This document shows, one piece after another, positions 1-11,034 of a DNA stretch of 64,000 bases. Every line of letters starts with the position of its first letter. Within the stretch, counting starts at the first letter, position 1. Under the pieces are notes generated by a model. That model was not told the DNA's origin. It ran no database searches and was given only the letters and a program-made list of their open reading frames with translations. Position numbers and translations under genes: made by a program. The DNA is from an uncultured Bacteroidales bacterium. Its GTDB lineage: Bacteria; Bacteroidota; Bacteroidia; Bacteroidales; Bacteroidaceae. The DNA is taken from positions 20,684-84,683 of the forward strand of contig CADCDP010000018.1 in the NCBI GenBank assembly GCA_902800305.1. Direction: 5' to 3'.

Positions 1-1
1 A

Positions 2-694
2 ATTTACCATAGCGTCGAACTCAGCCGCGACGAATTGGCTATCTACGAAAGCATACGCATTCGCGCTGAACGGATGCTCCAAGCCTCTGGAGGCGAAGCA
101 GATATGCACGTGCTGGCCGAAATAACCCGACTTCGGCAGGCCGCCTGCAGCGCACAGCTGATTGAACCAAAATGGACGGGCGAATGTTCCAAAATCACGG
201 CACTGGCAGAACTTCTCCAAGGAGTCATCGAGGGAGGCAACCGCGCCTTGGTGTTCAGCCAGTTCGTCAGTTTCTTCGACCTCGTGCGGCGTGAACTCGA
301 CCGTCTCGGCATGAAGTATTTCTATATCGACGGAAGTACCCCCGTAAAGAAACGCACAGAAATGGTGGAAGCCTTCCAGAAAGGAGAAAATCCCCTGTTC
401 CTCATCAGTCTGAAAGCTGGTGGGTTGGGGCTCAACCTCACGGGAGCCAACTACGTGTTCCTGCTCGACCCGTGGTGGAACCCTGCCATCGAGCAACAAG
501 CCACCGACCGTGCCCACCGCATCGGTCAGCACCAAGCCGTCACCGTCTATCACCTCGTCAGCAAGAACACCATCGAGGAGAAGATTATCCGTCTGCACCA
601 AACGAAACGTCATCTGGCGGACAACATTTTAGCAGGAACGGACACCAGCTACAAGCTGACAGGTGAAGATTTGCTGGAAATGGTGGCTAAATAA
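2..694 (+). CDS. SNF2-family helicase, C-terminal part (5' end outside window)
   Basis: The frame is open from base 2 without a start, so this is the end of a longer gene. The visible ~230 residues form the second RecA-like lobe of a SWI2/SNF2 ATPase: LVFSQFVSFFDLV (motif IV region), DGSTPVKKR, then LISLKAGGLGLNLTGANYVF (motif V) and QATDRAHRIGQ (motif VI with the arginine finger). The tail EEKIIRLHQTKRHLADNIL is typical of bacterial SNF2 proteins related to HepA/RapA-type or SWIM-SNF2 remodellers. Such proteins move on double-stranded DNA or on RNA polymerase using ATP. The N-terminal lobe, which would show the subfamily, is missing, so no symbol is given. Confidence 0.93.
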   Translation: MYHSVELSRDELAIYESIRIRAERMLQASGGEADMHVLAEITRLRQAACSAQLIEPKWTGECSKITALAELLQGVIEGGNRALVFSQFVSFFDLVRRELDRLGMKYFYIDGSTPVKKRTEMVEAFQKGENPLFLISLKAGGLGLNLTGANYVFLLDPWWNPAIEQQATDRAHRIGQHQAVTVYHLVSKNTIEEKIIRLHQTKRHLADNILAGTDTSYKLTGEDLLEMVAK

Positions 695-699
695 ATATT

Positions 700-815
700 T
701 TTTTGTAACTTTGGCTTCGCCTTAGGTACTCACGTTCGACAATAAAAGCAAAAAAATCTCTTTTTTTCTTTGTATTGTACTCACTTAATCGTACCTTTGC
801 CCCGTTTTTCAGCCT
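700..815 (+). promoter_or_regulatory. Promoter region of the rhamnogalacturonan lyase gene; copy 1 of a duplicated upstream block
   Basis: A Bacteroidota promoter is visible: TTTG at 769-772, 19 bases, TACCTTTG at 792-799. About 110 bases, including the short palindrome GGCTTCGCC and the stretch TTAATCGTACCTTTG, recur almost unchanged at 9121-9232 before the formate-tetrahydrofolate ligase gene. The leader to the start codon is about 60 bases. Confidence 0.8.
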
Positions 816-864
816 TTACTGACAACAACATAACACTATAACACTAACTAATCTATCTACAACA

Positions 865-3800
865 ATGATGAAGAAATCCATTTTGACCCTTGTCCTCGCG
901 ATGGTTGCCTCCATGGGCTTCGCACAACGCACGACCGACAAGATTGACCGTGGCCTCGTGGCCATTCCTGGCTCTAACGGCGGAAACCTCGTAAGCTGGC
1001 GTGTGTTCGGCGAAGAGTACTACGATGTGACCTACAATCTCTATTGTAACGGCACGAAGATTGCAGAGAATCTGAATGTGTCCAACTACAGCCATAGTTC
1101 GGGCACTGCCTCCAGCAAATATGAGGTGGCAGCCGTAGTGCGTGGCGTGGAACAGGAAAAGTGTGCAGCCGTGACCCGATGGAACAACGGTATGCTGACC
1201 ATTCCCGTACAAAAAATCACAGGACGTGACGGAAAGGACGTGACGGCCAATTATACGCTGAATGATATCTCGTTGGGCGATCTCGATGGTGACGGCGTGA
1301 CGGAATTTATCGTGAAGCGTCCGTGCAGCGTGGCTGCCGATGTGTCGCAAAAAAACTGTTTCAACGTGTTGGACTGCTACAACCGCAAGGGCAAACGCCT
1401 GTGGTGGATTGACCTCGGCCCCAATATGTTGTCGGGGGCAGATGAGCAATGGGATTGTGTCTGCTACGATTGGGACGGTGACGGTAAAGCAGAGGTGTTG
1501 CTCCGTATCCAAGACAATGCTTACATTCACTACGCTGACGGAACATCGGAACTAATTGGTTCAGCCTCAGTGGATACCCGTTGGAACGGTATCGAATACA
1601 CTTCGTCGGGGAACGAGTATCTGCTGTACTTAGAAGGGGCAACGGGCAAACCTTACGACATTGGTCCCGCTGGCCATCCGCACTACATGACGTACCCGAT
1701 TGCCCGTGGGCAGGACTCAGATTGGGGTTCGGGCATTGTGGGTCACCGTTCAACGAAACATTACTTTGGTGCGCCCTTCCTCGACGGACGGAAGGCAAGC
1801 ATCTTCCTCGGTCGTGGATGCTACACGATGCACAAATTCGCTGCCTACGATGTTGACCCTGCCACACATCAGCTGACGCGACGTTGGTATTGGGAGAACA
1901 CGGTGGGAGGCAGCCCTTGGTTTGGCAACGGCTACCACAACTTTGCCATCGGCGACGTGGACTGGGATGGCCGCGATGAAATCATCTTCGGCTCGATGGT
2001 CATCGACGATAATGGGATGGGACTTTCGACCACAGGTTTCGGACATGGGGATGCCCAGCACTGTGCCGACCTCGATCCCTACCGCAAATATGAGGAGCAG
2101 TTTGCCTGCAACGAGAGTCAGCCCGCCATGAACTACCGCAATGCAGTAACGTCGGAGATGTACTACCGCATCAAGGCAACGGGCGACGACGGGCGAGCAC
2201 TGTGCGCGAACTTCACGAACACATATCCAGGCTCTGTGGGCAGAAGTGTTTCGACCGGATGGATAAGCACTGTGGCAGACAAGGAAATCGGATCGTTAGG
2301 TGGTGACGGGTTCATCAGCTGGGGCGACCTTAATCAGCGCATCTACTGGGACGGTGACCTGCTGGACGAGTATTTTGACAGTCCTGGTACGGAGGGTTAT
2401 GGTGCTATTTATAAGCCAGCGGAAGCTGGTGGTGGCAGATGGAACTTCCCCGACTCGAAATGCAACAACTGGTCGAAGAACAACCCCGGAGCGATTGCTG
2501 ATATCTTCGGCGACTGGCGTGAAGAATTGGTGATGCGCAAAGCAGACAATACGGCCATTCTGGTATATACGACAAACATTCCGACAAAGTACCGCATCCC
2601 CACCCTTTGGCACGACCATCAGTACCGCAACGCCATGGTGTGGCAGAGTATGGGCTACAACCAGCCTCCTCACAAGAGCTATTTCCTCGGTGAACTGGAA
2701 GGCATCACGGTGGCTCCACCACCCTACACGATGACAGGACGCACGGAGGTGGCCAACGGTGGCACCATCAGCACCACGGGAGAGCACCTTATTGTATGTG
2801 AGACCAACGACACAAAGGTGTCCATCACAGATGGGGCAAGCCCCTACATGGTGACGTTTAACGTGCCGTCGTGGGTACAAGGAAACGCTGGCAACAATGT
2901 ATCGAACAAGCCAAAGCCGACCTACGCATATTTCACTTGTGAGGTAAGCGGCGGCACACTAACTGGAAGCACCCGACTGGTAAAGCAGGGCGACGGTATT
3001 CTGAAACTGCCCAAGGTGGACATGACTTACACGGGTGAGACAGACGTTTGGGCAGGAACACTCTGTTTCGATGGTACATTGAAGGAGTCGCCACTGTGGC
3101 TGAACCGCTTTGCTGAGCTGAATTCCAACGGAGGCGAGTTCAAAAGCATCAAGGCCGACTATGCCTCCATCATGCGCCCTGGCGGCGAGAATTCGATGGG
3201 CAACATCACGGTTGACTCAACTTACTTCATGGGCTTCGGTTCACGGCTGGTGCTCGACCTCTATTCCGACGGACTGAAGGCAGACCAAGTCAATACTAAG
3301 ACACTCCGTATTGAGACCAAGACTTCCTCAATCTGGCAAGATTTCGGGCCCAAGTATCTTCAACCTGTCATCGAAGTGAAGGAGCATTTCGCCGAAGGTG
3401 CCACAGCCCTGGAGCCTGGCGACTACATCATCGGTCGGGTGGACTCGTTAGTGGGCTCGCTGGCCAGCGTCAAAATTGAAGGCATCACCGACCATAAGGC
3501 AGGACTCTCCATCGACGATCAGAACCGCCTTGTCCTCACCATCGGCTCTGTGCGTGGCGCTTCGGAGATAGTTTGGACAGGAGCGACGTCGTCATCATGG
3601 GACTTTGCCAACACGGAGAATTTTTATCTCGCTGGAGATGAGAGTCGTGAGGCTGACATCTTCGTAAAGGGCGACATCGTAAACTTCGATGACAATGGTA
3701 GCAAGCTGACAGTGAACATCTCGGAGGAACTGTCTCCCGACACCATCAGGGTCAACTCCACTAAGAACTACACCTTCTCTGGCACGGGAACCATCACGTC

Positions 3801-5508
3801 GGGTTCTTTAGTAAAGGAGGGAAAGGGAACGCTGACTATCTCCACGGAGAACTCTTACACAGGGGGTAACTATCTGAGAGGAGGTACGGTGAAGGTGGCC
3901 GCACTCGCCAACGAGAGCAAGGCGACGGGAAATCTGGGTGCCGTGACAGCGGTGTCCACAAAGTTCATCATCGAAAACGGAGCCACTCTACAGACCACCG
4001 CAACAGTAACGAACGGGTCTCCCATCCGATTCCAAAGTGAAGAGGGAGGTGTCATCAATAATTCAGCTGACTTCAACCAAAACAAGGCTTTCCAAGGCAC
4101 ACTCCTGACGAAGAAGGGTACGGGATGGCTAAAGACATACGTATCAGGAACGAACCTCACAAAGATGATCATTGCAGGAGGTACGGTGCAGAACCTGACA
4201 GGCATTGCAGCGAAGACCGTAGAGTTCCAAGGAGGAGCATTGGTGGACAATGTCGGAACCAACAACACGCTGACAGTGCCGAAGGGTAAGAAAGGTGCTT
4301 GGACAACGGCGAACCGTGCCACCTACACGAACAAGATTACAGGTGAGGGAGATTTGACCATCTACTGTGCAGCAGAAAAGGGTAGCAACTGGGTGGCCAC
4401 CCGTACTCCACTCCAGCTCGACCTCTCGACCTTCACAGGAACCATCGTGCCTGGTGCAACCATTGCCACCGACGGACGTTTCACCCTTGACACCAACAAG
4501 GGGCCACAGAACGGTAAGTTCAACATCCCGTCGGGTGTCTATGTACAAAACTCTGGCAAGACCTTCAAAATCGGAGAATTAACGGGTTCTGGTTCTCTCG
4601 GAGGCTACAGCTCGTTCAGCAACAATGGAGGTTCTGCCGCCAACACATGGCAAGTAGGCGATGAAGGGAACTTCAAGTTCGACGGAGTTGTGACCAGTGC
4701 CGACAACTTTACCAAGGTGGGTGCAGGTAAGATGACAGTGACTGGTGTCTGGGACAACACAGGTGCGGTGAAAGTGAATGAAGGTGAACTGCACATCAAC
4801 TCGGGAGGATTGGTCGGAAAGGGCACACTCACAGTGGCCGCAGGTGCGCTCTTTACAGGTGTCACCAAAGCCAACACTCCACTCACTAATAGCTCCTTCA
4901 CCATCAACGGAACCATTCAGCCTGGCACAAATGCAACAGCCGTGACAGGAACCCTTGATTTCGATGGGAAAAATGTTACGTTCGGTGCCCAATCTAAGCT
5001 GATTATCGGTTTACGCCGAAGTGCTACGGCTACAGCTGTTGGAAATTCTTACTTGACCAATATCGGTACACTGAAATTGACAGCTGGTACCACCATTGCC
5101 CCATTCCTTTACGACAGCTACGAGCCAACGAAAGACGAGGCCATGCCAGACTCTTTCTTCGTATGGACTGATGCCAAGAGCGTCAACCTCACAGGTGACC
5201 TCAACTTTGAGTTGCCAGAGCTGTACTATTGCGATTGGGACACGAGCCGCATTGCCGAAGGTCTTCTCTTCGTACGATTTAACGCAGAAAAGTATGCCCA
5301 GTACCTTACCAGCATTGACAACATCGATGCCAGCGAGACCGTTTCTGTAGAGGTGGTCAGCCTCAATGGTACGACCCTCGGCACATTCACTTGTCCCATG
5401 GGCAGCGTCAAGTCTTCGTTTGCACAAACTGCATTCCCGAAAGGTCTTTATCTGCTCCACATCAAGAGTGAAACGGGCAAAAAAGGCACTCTGAAACTGA
5501 TGAAATAA
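865..5508 (+). CDS. Secreted rhamnogalacturonan lyase (PL11 type) with autotransporter-associated repeats and a type IX-like sorting tail
   Basis: 1547 residues with a signal peptide ending ...GFAQ. Residues ~24-625 match PL11 rhamnogalacturonan endolyases: N-terminal sequence RGLVAIPGSNGGNLVSWR, calcium-type blades GDLDGDGVTEF, DWDGDGKAEV, GDVDWDGRDEI, and DIFGDWREELV. PL11 enzymes cut the rhamnose-galacturonate backbone of pectin by beta-elimination. The rest (~640-1490) is beta-solenoid-like, with at least four units of the 'autotransporter-associated beta strand' type: VKQGDGILKL (~706), LVKEGKGTLTI (~981), LTKKGTGWLKT (~1081), FTKVGAGKMTV (~1281). The end, ...FPKGLYLLHIKSETGKKGT plus KLMK, resembles a T9SS type A sorting domain, so the protein is probably exported across the outer membrane. 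PL11 enzymes are usually near 600 residues, so the repeat part is an unusual addition. The start is the first ATG of a double ATG. Confidence 0.9.
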   Translation: MMKKSILTLVLAMVASMGFAQRTTDKIDRGLVAIPGSNGGNLVSWRVFGEEYYDVTYNLYCNGTKIAENLNVSNYSHSSGTASSKYEVAAVVRGVEQEKCAAVTRWNNGMLTIPVQKITGRDGKDVTANYTLNDISLGDLDGDGVTEFIVKRPCSVAADVSQKNCFNVLDCYNRKGKRLWWIDLGPNMLSGADEQWDCVCYDWDGDGKAEVLLRIQDNAYIHYADGTSELIGSASVDTRWNGIEYTSSGNEYLLYLEGATGKPYDIGPAGHPHYMTYPIARGQDSDWGSGIVGHRSTKHYFGAPFLDGRKASIFLGRGCYTMHKFAAYDVDPATHQLTRRWYWENTVGGSPWFGNGYHNFAIGDVDWDGRDEIIFGSMVIDDNGMGLSTTGFGHGDAQHCADLDPYRKYEEQFACNESQPAMNYRNAVTSEMYYRIKATGDDGRALCANFTNTYPGSVGRSVSTGWISTVADKEIGSLGGDGFISWGDLNQRIYWDGDLLDEYFDSPGTEGYGAIYKPAEAGGGRWNFPDSKCNNWSKNNPGAIADIFGDWREELVMRKADNTAILVYTTNIPTKYRIPTLWHDHQYRNAMVWQSMGYNQPPHKSYFLGELEGITVAPPPYTMTGRTEVANGGTISTTGEHLIVCETNDTKVSITDGASPYMVTFNVPSWVQGNAGNNVSNKPKPTYAYFTCEVSGGTLTGSTRLVKQGDGILKLPKVDMTYTGETDVWAGTLCFDGTLKESPLWLNRFAELNSNGGEFKSIKADYASIMRPGGENSMGNITVDSTYFMGFGSRLVLDLYSDGLKADQVNTKTLRIETKTSSIWQDFGPKYLQPVIEVKEHFAEGATALEPGDYIIGRVDSLVGSLASVKIEGITDHKAGLSIDDQNRLVLTIGSVRGASEIVWTGATSSSWDFANTENFYLAGDESREADIFVKGDIVNFDDNGSKLTVNISEELSPDTIRVNSTKNYTFSGTGTITSGSLVKEGKGTLTISTENSYTGGNYLRGGTVKVAALANESKATGNLGAVTAVSTKFIIENGATLQTTATVTNGSPIRFQSEEGGVINNSADFNQNKAFQGTLLTKKGTGWLKTYVSGTNLTKMIIAGGTVQNLTGIAAKTVEFQGGALVDNVGTNNTLTVPKGKKGAWTTANRATYTNKITGEGDLTIYCAAEKGSNWVATRTPLQLDLSTFTGTIVPGATIATDGRFTLDTNKGPQNGKFNIPSGVYVQNSGKTFKIGELTGSGSLGGYSSFSNNGGSAANTWQVGDEGNFKFDGVVTSADNFTKVGAGKMTVTGVWDNTGAVKVNEGELHINSGGLVGKGTLTVAAGALFTGVTKANTPLTNSSFTINGTIQPGTNATAVTGTLDFDGKNVTFGAQSKLIIGLRRSATATAVGNSYLTNIGTLKLTAGTTIAPFLYDSYEPTKDEAMPDSFFVWTDAKSVNLTGDLNFELPELYYCDWDTSRIAEGLLFVRFNAEKYAQYLTSIDNIDASETVSVEVVSLNGTTLGTFTCPMGSVKSSFAQTAFPKGLYLLHIKSETGKKGTLKLMK

Positions 5509-5540
5509 ACTTTTTCCAAAAAAAACATACATTATTTAAT

Positions 5541-5579
5541 AAAAAAGGGCGAAACTTTTTGGGAGTTTCGCCCTTTTTT
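5541..5579 (+). terminator. Rho-independent terminator after the PL11 gene
   Basis: Perfect 10-bp stem (GGGCGAAACT at 5547-5556, AGTTTCGCCC at 5564-5573) extended by A6/T6, ending in a T-run. It separates the lyase gene from the next secreted protein. Confidence 0.9.
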
Positions 5580-5714
5580 CGTTCCTTTGCATACGAAAGA
5601 CCAAGAGTCTATCCCCTTTTCCCAGCCATTCCCATGTGAAGGAAAAAGGAGAAACACACGAAACCGAACATACAACTAACTTTATTTTTTTAATTTTTTA
5701 ACTGATCTAACTTT

Positions 5715-8700
5715 ATGAAGAAAATCTTTACTCTTGCGCTTTCAGCCATGTTGCTGGGAGCCAGCAGTGTCTTCGCACAGGAAGAGGATGTGACGAATTA
5801 TATCGCCAATCCAGGCTTCGACGAAGACTTGACATTCCAGCCCGATGGGTCTTGGAAGGAGATTATCAACAAGGACAAATCGCTCAGTGACCGAAGCCAA
5901 GCTTGGTTCGCTGCCGATAGTACTGTGTATGCCCACACCAAGACCACCAGCGGTCAGTCACGTCCCGATGGTCGCAAGGACGAAGCCGTGAACGGTTTCT
6001 TCGGCCAGATCAAGGGCTGGACAGCTGGAGATGCGTCCTACACAGGGAAATCGTATTTCCCATTCGGTAATGATGCCCCAGAGTGGGTGTACTTCGGAGC
6101 CATCCCCTACGACTTGAGTCCACAGGCTATTCCTATCGCCGACGATGGTACCACCTATCTTGAAGTGCCATCTAAACCAGCAGCTGACAATGGCGACGAC
6201 AACAAAGCCTTCATCTACCTCCGTGCAGGTTGGGGCGGTGCTGCCACTTACAAGCAGACCGTAAAACTTCCTTGTGCACAGTATCGTTTGGAGTATTGGG
6301 CCATCAACATCAATTCGGGAGCCTCCAATGGAGAGAACCTTTCGAGAGTGGTGTGCCGCAAAGATGAGTTCAAGGATGAGACAGGCTTCAACGACACAGA
6401 GTGGACGCTTCACACCATCGAGTTCACTCCGACTGCAGAATTTTCTATGGAATTCGGTTTCAAGTCTTCTGGTGGTTCTGGTTCCAACCCCTTCCTCTGC
6501 ATCGACGGCATCAAGCTCTACAAGATTGGTGAGGCAGATGTGGAAGAGTTGCTCCGTGCCGACATCAACGACGAAGTGGAAGTGCTCGAAGAGCTGCAAG
6601 GCGACGACCTGATTGCTAACTACCCCGGTCTTTCCGAAGACATCTCCGACATGATTCTTTCTGCTGAAGATGCTTCTACCGAAGAAGAACTGACCGCTAA
6701 GCTTCAAGAGCTCAAGGACTTCAGAGCAAGGGTTGAGGCATTGAAGCCCACCATTGAGGCATACGAGGCTTTGGCCCTGACAGCAGAGCAAATTAAGGAC
6801 ACCGAGAATCCTTACCCGGGCTTCGACAACTTCGAGAAGTCTGTGGATGATATTGCTGCTGCCATCAGCGAGGCAAAGGTTAACGAGTTTGCAGGTTACG
6901 TAGAGCAGATGCAGAAGGCCATCCACAACTACTATATGTCGCAGGAGGCAACGCTTGACAATCCAGCTGACTACACCTTCCTCGTGGCTACTCCTTACTT
7001 CACGAAGACAGCTGCCAATCCAACAATCGTGTTCAATGAGGATGGCACTATCCTTTCTGTTTCTTACCCCAACGAGGCTGACTACACCGTAGGTTCTGCT
7101 CCAGAGGACGGCAGCAACGAAGGTTGGTACATTGCCGGTACCACCGACGGCGACCAGCGTCTGAACTACACACAAGGTCGCGTTTGCTGGAACGCTTGGC
7201 GTACCAATAGCCAAGACGTAGCTGTGGCTCAAGACCTTGTTGACCTTCCCAACGGCTTCTACACCGTTAGTGCCGAGATGGTTACTCAACCTGACTACGT
7301 AAGCAACCAGCATGTCTTCGCCAAGAGCAAGTTGCAAGATGGCATATCTCCATCACTCACTGAAGGCAACTGGGACAGCGGCATGGACAATCCTTGGACT
7401 TATCTGACCACCGAAAAGGTGCTCGTTCACGACGGCAAACTGACCATTGGTGCCAGCGGTTCCGCTCTCGACGGCTCTACCAACCAGACAGGCTGGTTCT
7501 GTGTAACCAACTTCCGCCTGATGTACTATGGCCCAGCTACAGACGCTGACATCGCCAATGCCATCAACGCTAAGTTCGTGAATGCAGAAGAGAAGGCTAA
7601 CGCCCTCCACCTCGCTGGCGACAAGGTTACTGTACTTGAGGCTATCGCAGCTGCCAAGGCCATCAACGACCTCGACTCACTCGACGCTGCCATCGCCATT
7701 GCCGACGCTTCCGAGAAGGAATACGAAGGTGTGATTACTGGTTCTTACAGAGACCTCCAGGAAAATATCGAAGGTGCCTATTCAGCCAACGCACAGGCTC
7801 TGGCCAAGGTGCCAGTTCAGTACACAACCGACTACCTCGGCTCTGCTACTGCCACCTACACAGAGACTCCAGCCATCACTGCAATTCTCCGCTACTATCG
7901 CGACACCCTCATTCCAGCACTCGAAAACGCCGAGATAAAGAAGGAAGAAGCTACGTCTGAAAAGAGTAAGGCTGTCATCGACGGAACCATTGCTTCTGTC
8001 ATTTCCAAACTCACCAAGTACACCGACGACACCGACTTCCTCGCCGAGCAGGTTGACGCACTCAATGAGGCCATCCGTGTAGCCGATGTGGCTGACATCC
8101 AAATCGCAGCAGGTGCCGACGTGACTGCATTCATCAAGAACCCAACTATTGACGACTCCAACGCCAAGGGTTGGACCATCAAGAAGATTGTCGGCGACGG
8201 TAGTGGTGCCAAGAGCGGACAGCAGTTCGACGGTGGCAATGGCTACTACATCGACACTTACAATGGTGCAGGCGGTCTCCGTGCCACTTACTATCAGGTG
8301 CTCAGTGTGCCAAACGGTACTTACACTGTGAAGAACATCATGCGTGCTCCTGGCACAGGTTGTTACCTTTTCCTCTCTGACAAGGAGCCTATCATCACCG
8401 GTGAAGGCGAGACAGAGGCACTCACACTCGACCCAACAGCTACCACGAAACTCGCTGAAGCTGTGAACGTAACTACCAACCTCACTCAGTACATCGACCA
8501 CTCTCTCCAGGCAGAAGCTGGCGGCGACTCCATCAGCACAGCAGCAGATGCTTACGGTGAACTTTGGGTGAACGCCATCAATACCCTCATCGCTGACGGT
8601 GTAGCCATCGAGCCAGCTAAGACTATCGACGGTGCGCTCTATCCTATCCAGGATCAGATTGAAGACCTGAAGGCTGACAGCTTCGTTCCGACAGAAGAGC

Positions 8701-9059
8701 AGGAAGTGCTCATCGGCATCGTAGAGGCTAACAGTGGTATTGGCCGTGGTTGGTTCAACAACGCAGTTACTTCCTTCGAGGTGAAGAACAACATCCTTGT
8801 GGTGGGTGTCACTTGCGACTACGTATTCCTCAACAAGACTGAAGAAGAGGCTTACACAGGCTTGTGGTTCTCTGCCGACAACTTCACACTCACCATCGAT
8901 GCAGTGAACGACACAGCATGGGATCCAACGACTGGCATTGCGACCCTCAACGAAAACGCTCCAGCCGACAACGCCATCTACAACATTGCAGGTCAGCGTG
9001 TTGACAGCAGCTACAAAGGCATCGTCATCAAGAACGGTCAAAAAGTTCTCGTGAAGTAA
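5715..9059 (+). CDS. Large secreted protein of unknown function with galactose-binding-like modules and helical spacers
   Basis: 1114 residues with a clear signal peptide (cleavage after ...SSVFA). I do not recognise an enzyme domain. Three stretches look like beta-sandwich carbohydrate-binding-type modules: ~26-270 (starts [11 protein letters not shown], a common opening of such modules), ~415-610, and ~800-950 ([15 protein letters not shown]). They are separated by acidic helical segments (~270-400 and ~610-800) like FIVAR-type spacers. The C-terminus IYNIAGQRV...[14 protein letters not shown] is the short tail common on secreted Bacteroidales proteins and suggests type IX export or surface anchoring. 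Placed after the PL11 lyase and behind its own terminator-bounded spacer, it may help bind pectin, but that is inference. Confidence 0.75.
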   Translation: MKKIFTLALSAMLLGASSVFAQEEDVTNYIANPGFDEDLTFQPDGSWKEIINKDKSLSDRSQAWFAADSTVYAHTKTTSGQSRPDGRKDEAVNGFFGQIKGWTAGDASYTGKSYFPFGNDAPEWVYFGAIPYDLSPQAIPIADDGTTYLEVPSKPAADNGDDNKAFIYLRAGWGGAATYKQTVKLPCAQYRLEYWAININSGASNGENLSRVVCRKDEFKDETGFNDTEWTLHTIEFTPTAEFSMEFGFKSSGGSGSNPFLCIDGIKLYKIGEADVEELLRADINDEVEVLEELQGDDLIANYPGLSEDISDMILSAEDASTEEELTAKLQELKDFRARVEALKPTIEAYEALALTAEQIKDTENPYPGFDNFEKSVDDIAAAISEAKVNEFAGYVEQMQKAIHNYYMSQEATLDNPADYTFLVATPYFTKTAANPTIVFNEDGTILSVSYPNEADYTVGSAPEDGSNEGWYIAGTTDGDQRLNYTQGRVCWNAWRTNSQDVAVAQDLVDLPNGFYTVSAEMVTQPDYVSNQHVFAKSKLQDGISPSLTEGNWDSGMDNPWTYLTTEKVLVHDGKLTIGASGSALDGSTNQTGWFCVTNFRLMYYGPATDADIANAINAKFVNAEEKANALHLAGDKVTVLEAIAAAKAINDLDSLDAAIAIADASEKEYEGVITGSYRDLQENIEGAYSANAQALAKVPVQYTTDYLGSATATYTETPAITAILRYYRDTLIPALENAEIKKEEATSEKSKAVIDGTIASVISKLTKYTDDTDFLAEQVDALNEAIRVADVADIQIAAGADVTAFIKNPTIDDSNAKGWTIKKIVGDGSGAKSGQQFDGGNGYYIDTYNGAGGLRATYYQVLSVPNGTYTVKNIMRAPGTGCYLFLSDKEPIITGEGETEALTLDPTATTKLAEAVNVTTNLTQYIDHSLQAEAGGDSISTAADAYGELWVNAINTLIADGVAIEPAKTIDGALYPIQDQIEDLKADSFVPTEEQEVLIGIVEANSGIGRGWFNNAVTSFEVKNNILVVGVTCDYVFLNKTEEEAYTGLWFSADNFTLTIDAVNDTAWDPTTGIATLNENAPADNAIYNIAGQRVDSSYKGIVIKNGQKVLVK

Positions 9060-9093
9060 AAAACTATTCATAAAACCCAAAACCCTAATAATC

Positions 9094-9125
9094 GGCGCAA
9101 GGCTTTTCAGCTTTGCGCCTTTTTT
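9094..9125 (+). terminator. Rho-independent terminator after the 1114-residue protein gene
   Basis: Stem GGCGCAAGG (9094-9102) with CTTTGCGCC (9111-9119), one G-T pair, followed by TTTTTT. Confidence 0.9.
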
Positions 9126-9232
9126 GTACCTCTGGCTTCGCCTTAGGCATTCACGTTCAACAATAAAAACAAAAAATCTTTTTTTTCCTTTGTATTGTAA
9201 TCACTTAATCGTACCTTTGTACCGTTTTTGCA
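9121..9232 (+). promoter_or_regulatory. fhs promoter region; copy 2 of the duplicated upstream block
   Basis: TTTG 9189-9192, 19 bases, TACCTTTG 9212-9219. Sequence and spacing match the block at 700-815. The block begins inside the T-run of the preceding terminator. Confidence 0.8.
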
Positions 9233-9252
9233 AAAATCACTACCGAAACTAT

Positions 9253-10920
9253 ATGAAAACAGACATCGAAATAGCGCGCGAATGCAAGCTTCAACCCATT
9301 GAAGCTATTGCAGAAAGTATCAACATCCCAGTAGAAGAACTGGAAAACTACGGCAAGCATATCGCCAAAGTGCCCGTTCACCTTATCGACGAAAAGAAGG
9401 TGGCACAGAGCAACCTCATCCTCGTCACTGCCATCACCCCTACCAAAGCGGGTATCGGCAAGACTACCGTCAGTATCAGCCTTGCACTCGGCCTCAACAA
9501 ACTGGGCAAGAAAGCCGTCTGTGCCTTACGCGAACCCTCCTTGGGTCCCTGCTTCGGCGTGAAGGGCGGTGCGGCTGGAGGCGGCTACGCACAAGTGTTG
9601 CCGATGGAGAAAATCAATCTCCACTTCACGGGCGACATCCACGCCGTCACTACGGCCCACAACATGATATCCGCCCTGCTCGACAACTACATCTTCCTGC
9701 ACCATGATGAAGGCTTTGCCCTCAAGGAGGTGCTCTGGAAGCGAGTGCTCGACATCAACGACCGCTCCCTGCGCCACATCATTACGGGTCTCGGAGCCAA
9801 GACCGACGGCATCCCTGCCGAAAGCGGCTTCGACATTACGCCTGCCTCCGAAATTATGGCCATCCTCTGCCTCGCGACCGACCTCGACGACCTGCGCCGA
9901 CGCATCGACAACATCCTCCTCGGCATCAAGATTGACGACACCCCCTTCCGCGTCAGCGACATGGGCGTGGGCGGTGCCATCACCGTGCTGCTCATGGATG
10001 CCATCAAGCCCAACCTCGTGCAGACCACCGAACAGACCCCTGCTTTCGTACATGGCGGGCCTTTTGCCAATATCGCCCACGGCTGCAACACCATCAACGC
10101 CACACGCATGGCCATGACCTTTGCCGACTACGTAGTCACCGAAGCAGGTTTCGGAGCCGACCTCGGAGCCGAGAAGTTCTTCGACATCAAGTGCCGCAAG
10201 AGCGGTCTCCAGCCCAAACTCACCGTCATAGTTGTCACCACCCAAGGACTCAAAATGCACGGCGGTGTAGCCCTCGACCGCATCAATGAACCTAATCCCG
10301 TGGGACTCATCGAAGGCTGCAAGAACCTCGACCGCCACATCCACAATCTGCGAAGCTTCGGCCAAAACGTTGTCGTAGCCTTCAACCACCACGCCACCGA
10401 CACGCCCGAAGAAATCACCCTTCTGCGCCAGCACTGCGAGAGCATCGACGTTGGTTTCGCTGTCAACGATGCCTTCCTTCAGGGAGGTGAAGGTGCCAAG
10501 GAACTTGCCCAGACCGTCATCGACGCCATCAAGCAGCACCCCTCTGCACCCCTCACTTACGCCTACGAGGACACCGACCCTATCAAGATGAAAATAGAGA
10601 AGGTGTGCAAGAACATCTACGGAGCCTCCAGCGTCACCTACAGCAAGGCAGCCGACAAGATGCTTCTCCGCATCCAGCGGCTCGGTCTCGAACACTACCC
10701 CGTCTGCATTGCCAAGACTCAATTCTCTTTCTCATCCGACAAGACCCTTTACGGTTGTCCCACCGACTTCAGCATCAACATTCGCGACTTCGTCATCAAC
10801 ACCGGTGCCGAGATGATAGTGGCCATCGCTGGCGACATCATGCGGATGCCAGGACTGGCCAAGTCACCACAGGCCGAACGCATCACCATCGTAAACGGAC
10901 TCATCGAAGGACTCTCGTAG
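9253..10920 (+). CDS. fhs: Formate-tetrahydrofolate ligase
   Basis: 555 residues, the family's usual length, counted from the ATG at 9253. An upstream in-frame start is possible but lies before the promoter's -7 box and so cannot be used. The enzyme joins formate to tetrahydrofolate with ATP, giving 10-formyl-THF for purine and one-carbon metabolism in the cytoplasm. Visible features: ATP-binding loop [20 protein letters not shown] (~60-79), [22 protein letters not shown] (shown shortened: [18 protein letters not shown]), [13 protein letters not shown], and the C-terminal [17 protein letters not shown]. It stands alone, with its own promoter. It shares that promoter block with the PL11 gene, which suggests a common control. 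Confidence 0.97.
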   Translation: MKTDIEIARECKLQPIEAIAESINIPVEELENYGKHIAKVPVHLIDEKKVAQSNLILVTAITPTKAGIGKTTVSISLALGLNKLGKKAVCALREPSLGPCFGVKGGAAGGGYAQVLPMEKINLHFTGDIHAVTTAHNMISALLDNYIFLHHDEGFALKEVLWKRVLDINDRSLRHIITGLGAKTDGIPAESGFDITPASEIMAILCLATDLDDLRRRIDNILLGIKIDDTPFRVSDMGVGGAITVLLMDAIKPNLVQTTEQTPAFVHGGPFANIAHGCNTINATRMAMTFADYVVTEAGFGADLGAEKFFDIKCRKSGLQPKLTVIVVTTQGLKMHGGVALDRINEPNPVGLIEGCKNLDRHIHNLRSFGQNVVVAFNHHATDTPEEITLLRQHCESIDVGFAVNDAFLQGGEGAKELAQTVIDAIKQHPSAPLTYAYEDTDPIKMKIEKVCKNIYGASSVTYSKAADKMLLRIQRLGLEHYPVCIAKTQFSFSSDKTLYGCPTDFSINIRDFVINTGAEMIVAIAGDIMRMPGLAKSPQAERITIVNGLIEGLS

Positions 10921-10950
10921 GAGCCACCCACAGCACTTATCTATACAACG

Positions 10951-10989
10951 AAAAAAGCCCCACACCATCTTCGCAGATAGCTGTGGGGC
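10951..10989 (-). terminator. Terminator of the ten-gene sulfur operon
   Basis: Read on the minus strand, GCCCCACA (10989-10982) pairs with TGTGGGGC (10964-10957) and is followed by six T. On the plus strand there is no T-run, so it serves the minus-strand operon. Confidence 0.85.
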
Positions 10990-11034
10990 GGACAAAAAAC
11001 TTCATCTATTCTTTAGAAGTCTTGCGTAAAAAGA

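Noticed and set aside
9124..9252. Longer formate-tetrahydrofolate ligase start at 9124
   Set aside because: It would begin upstream of the promoter box TACCTTTG (9212-9219), and the protein from 9253 already has the full family length.
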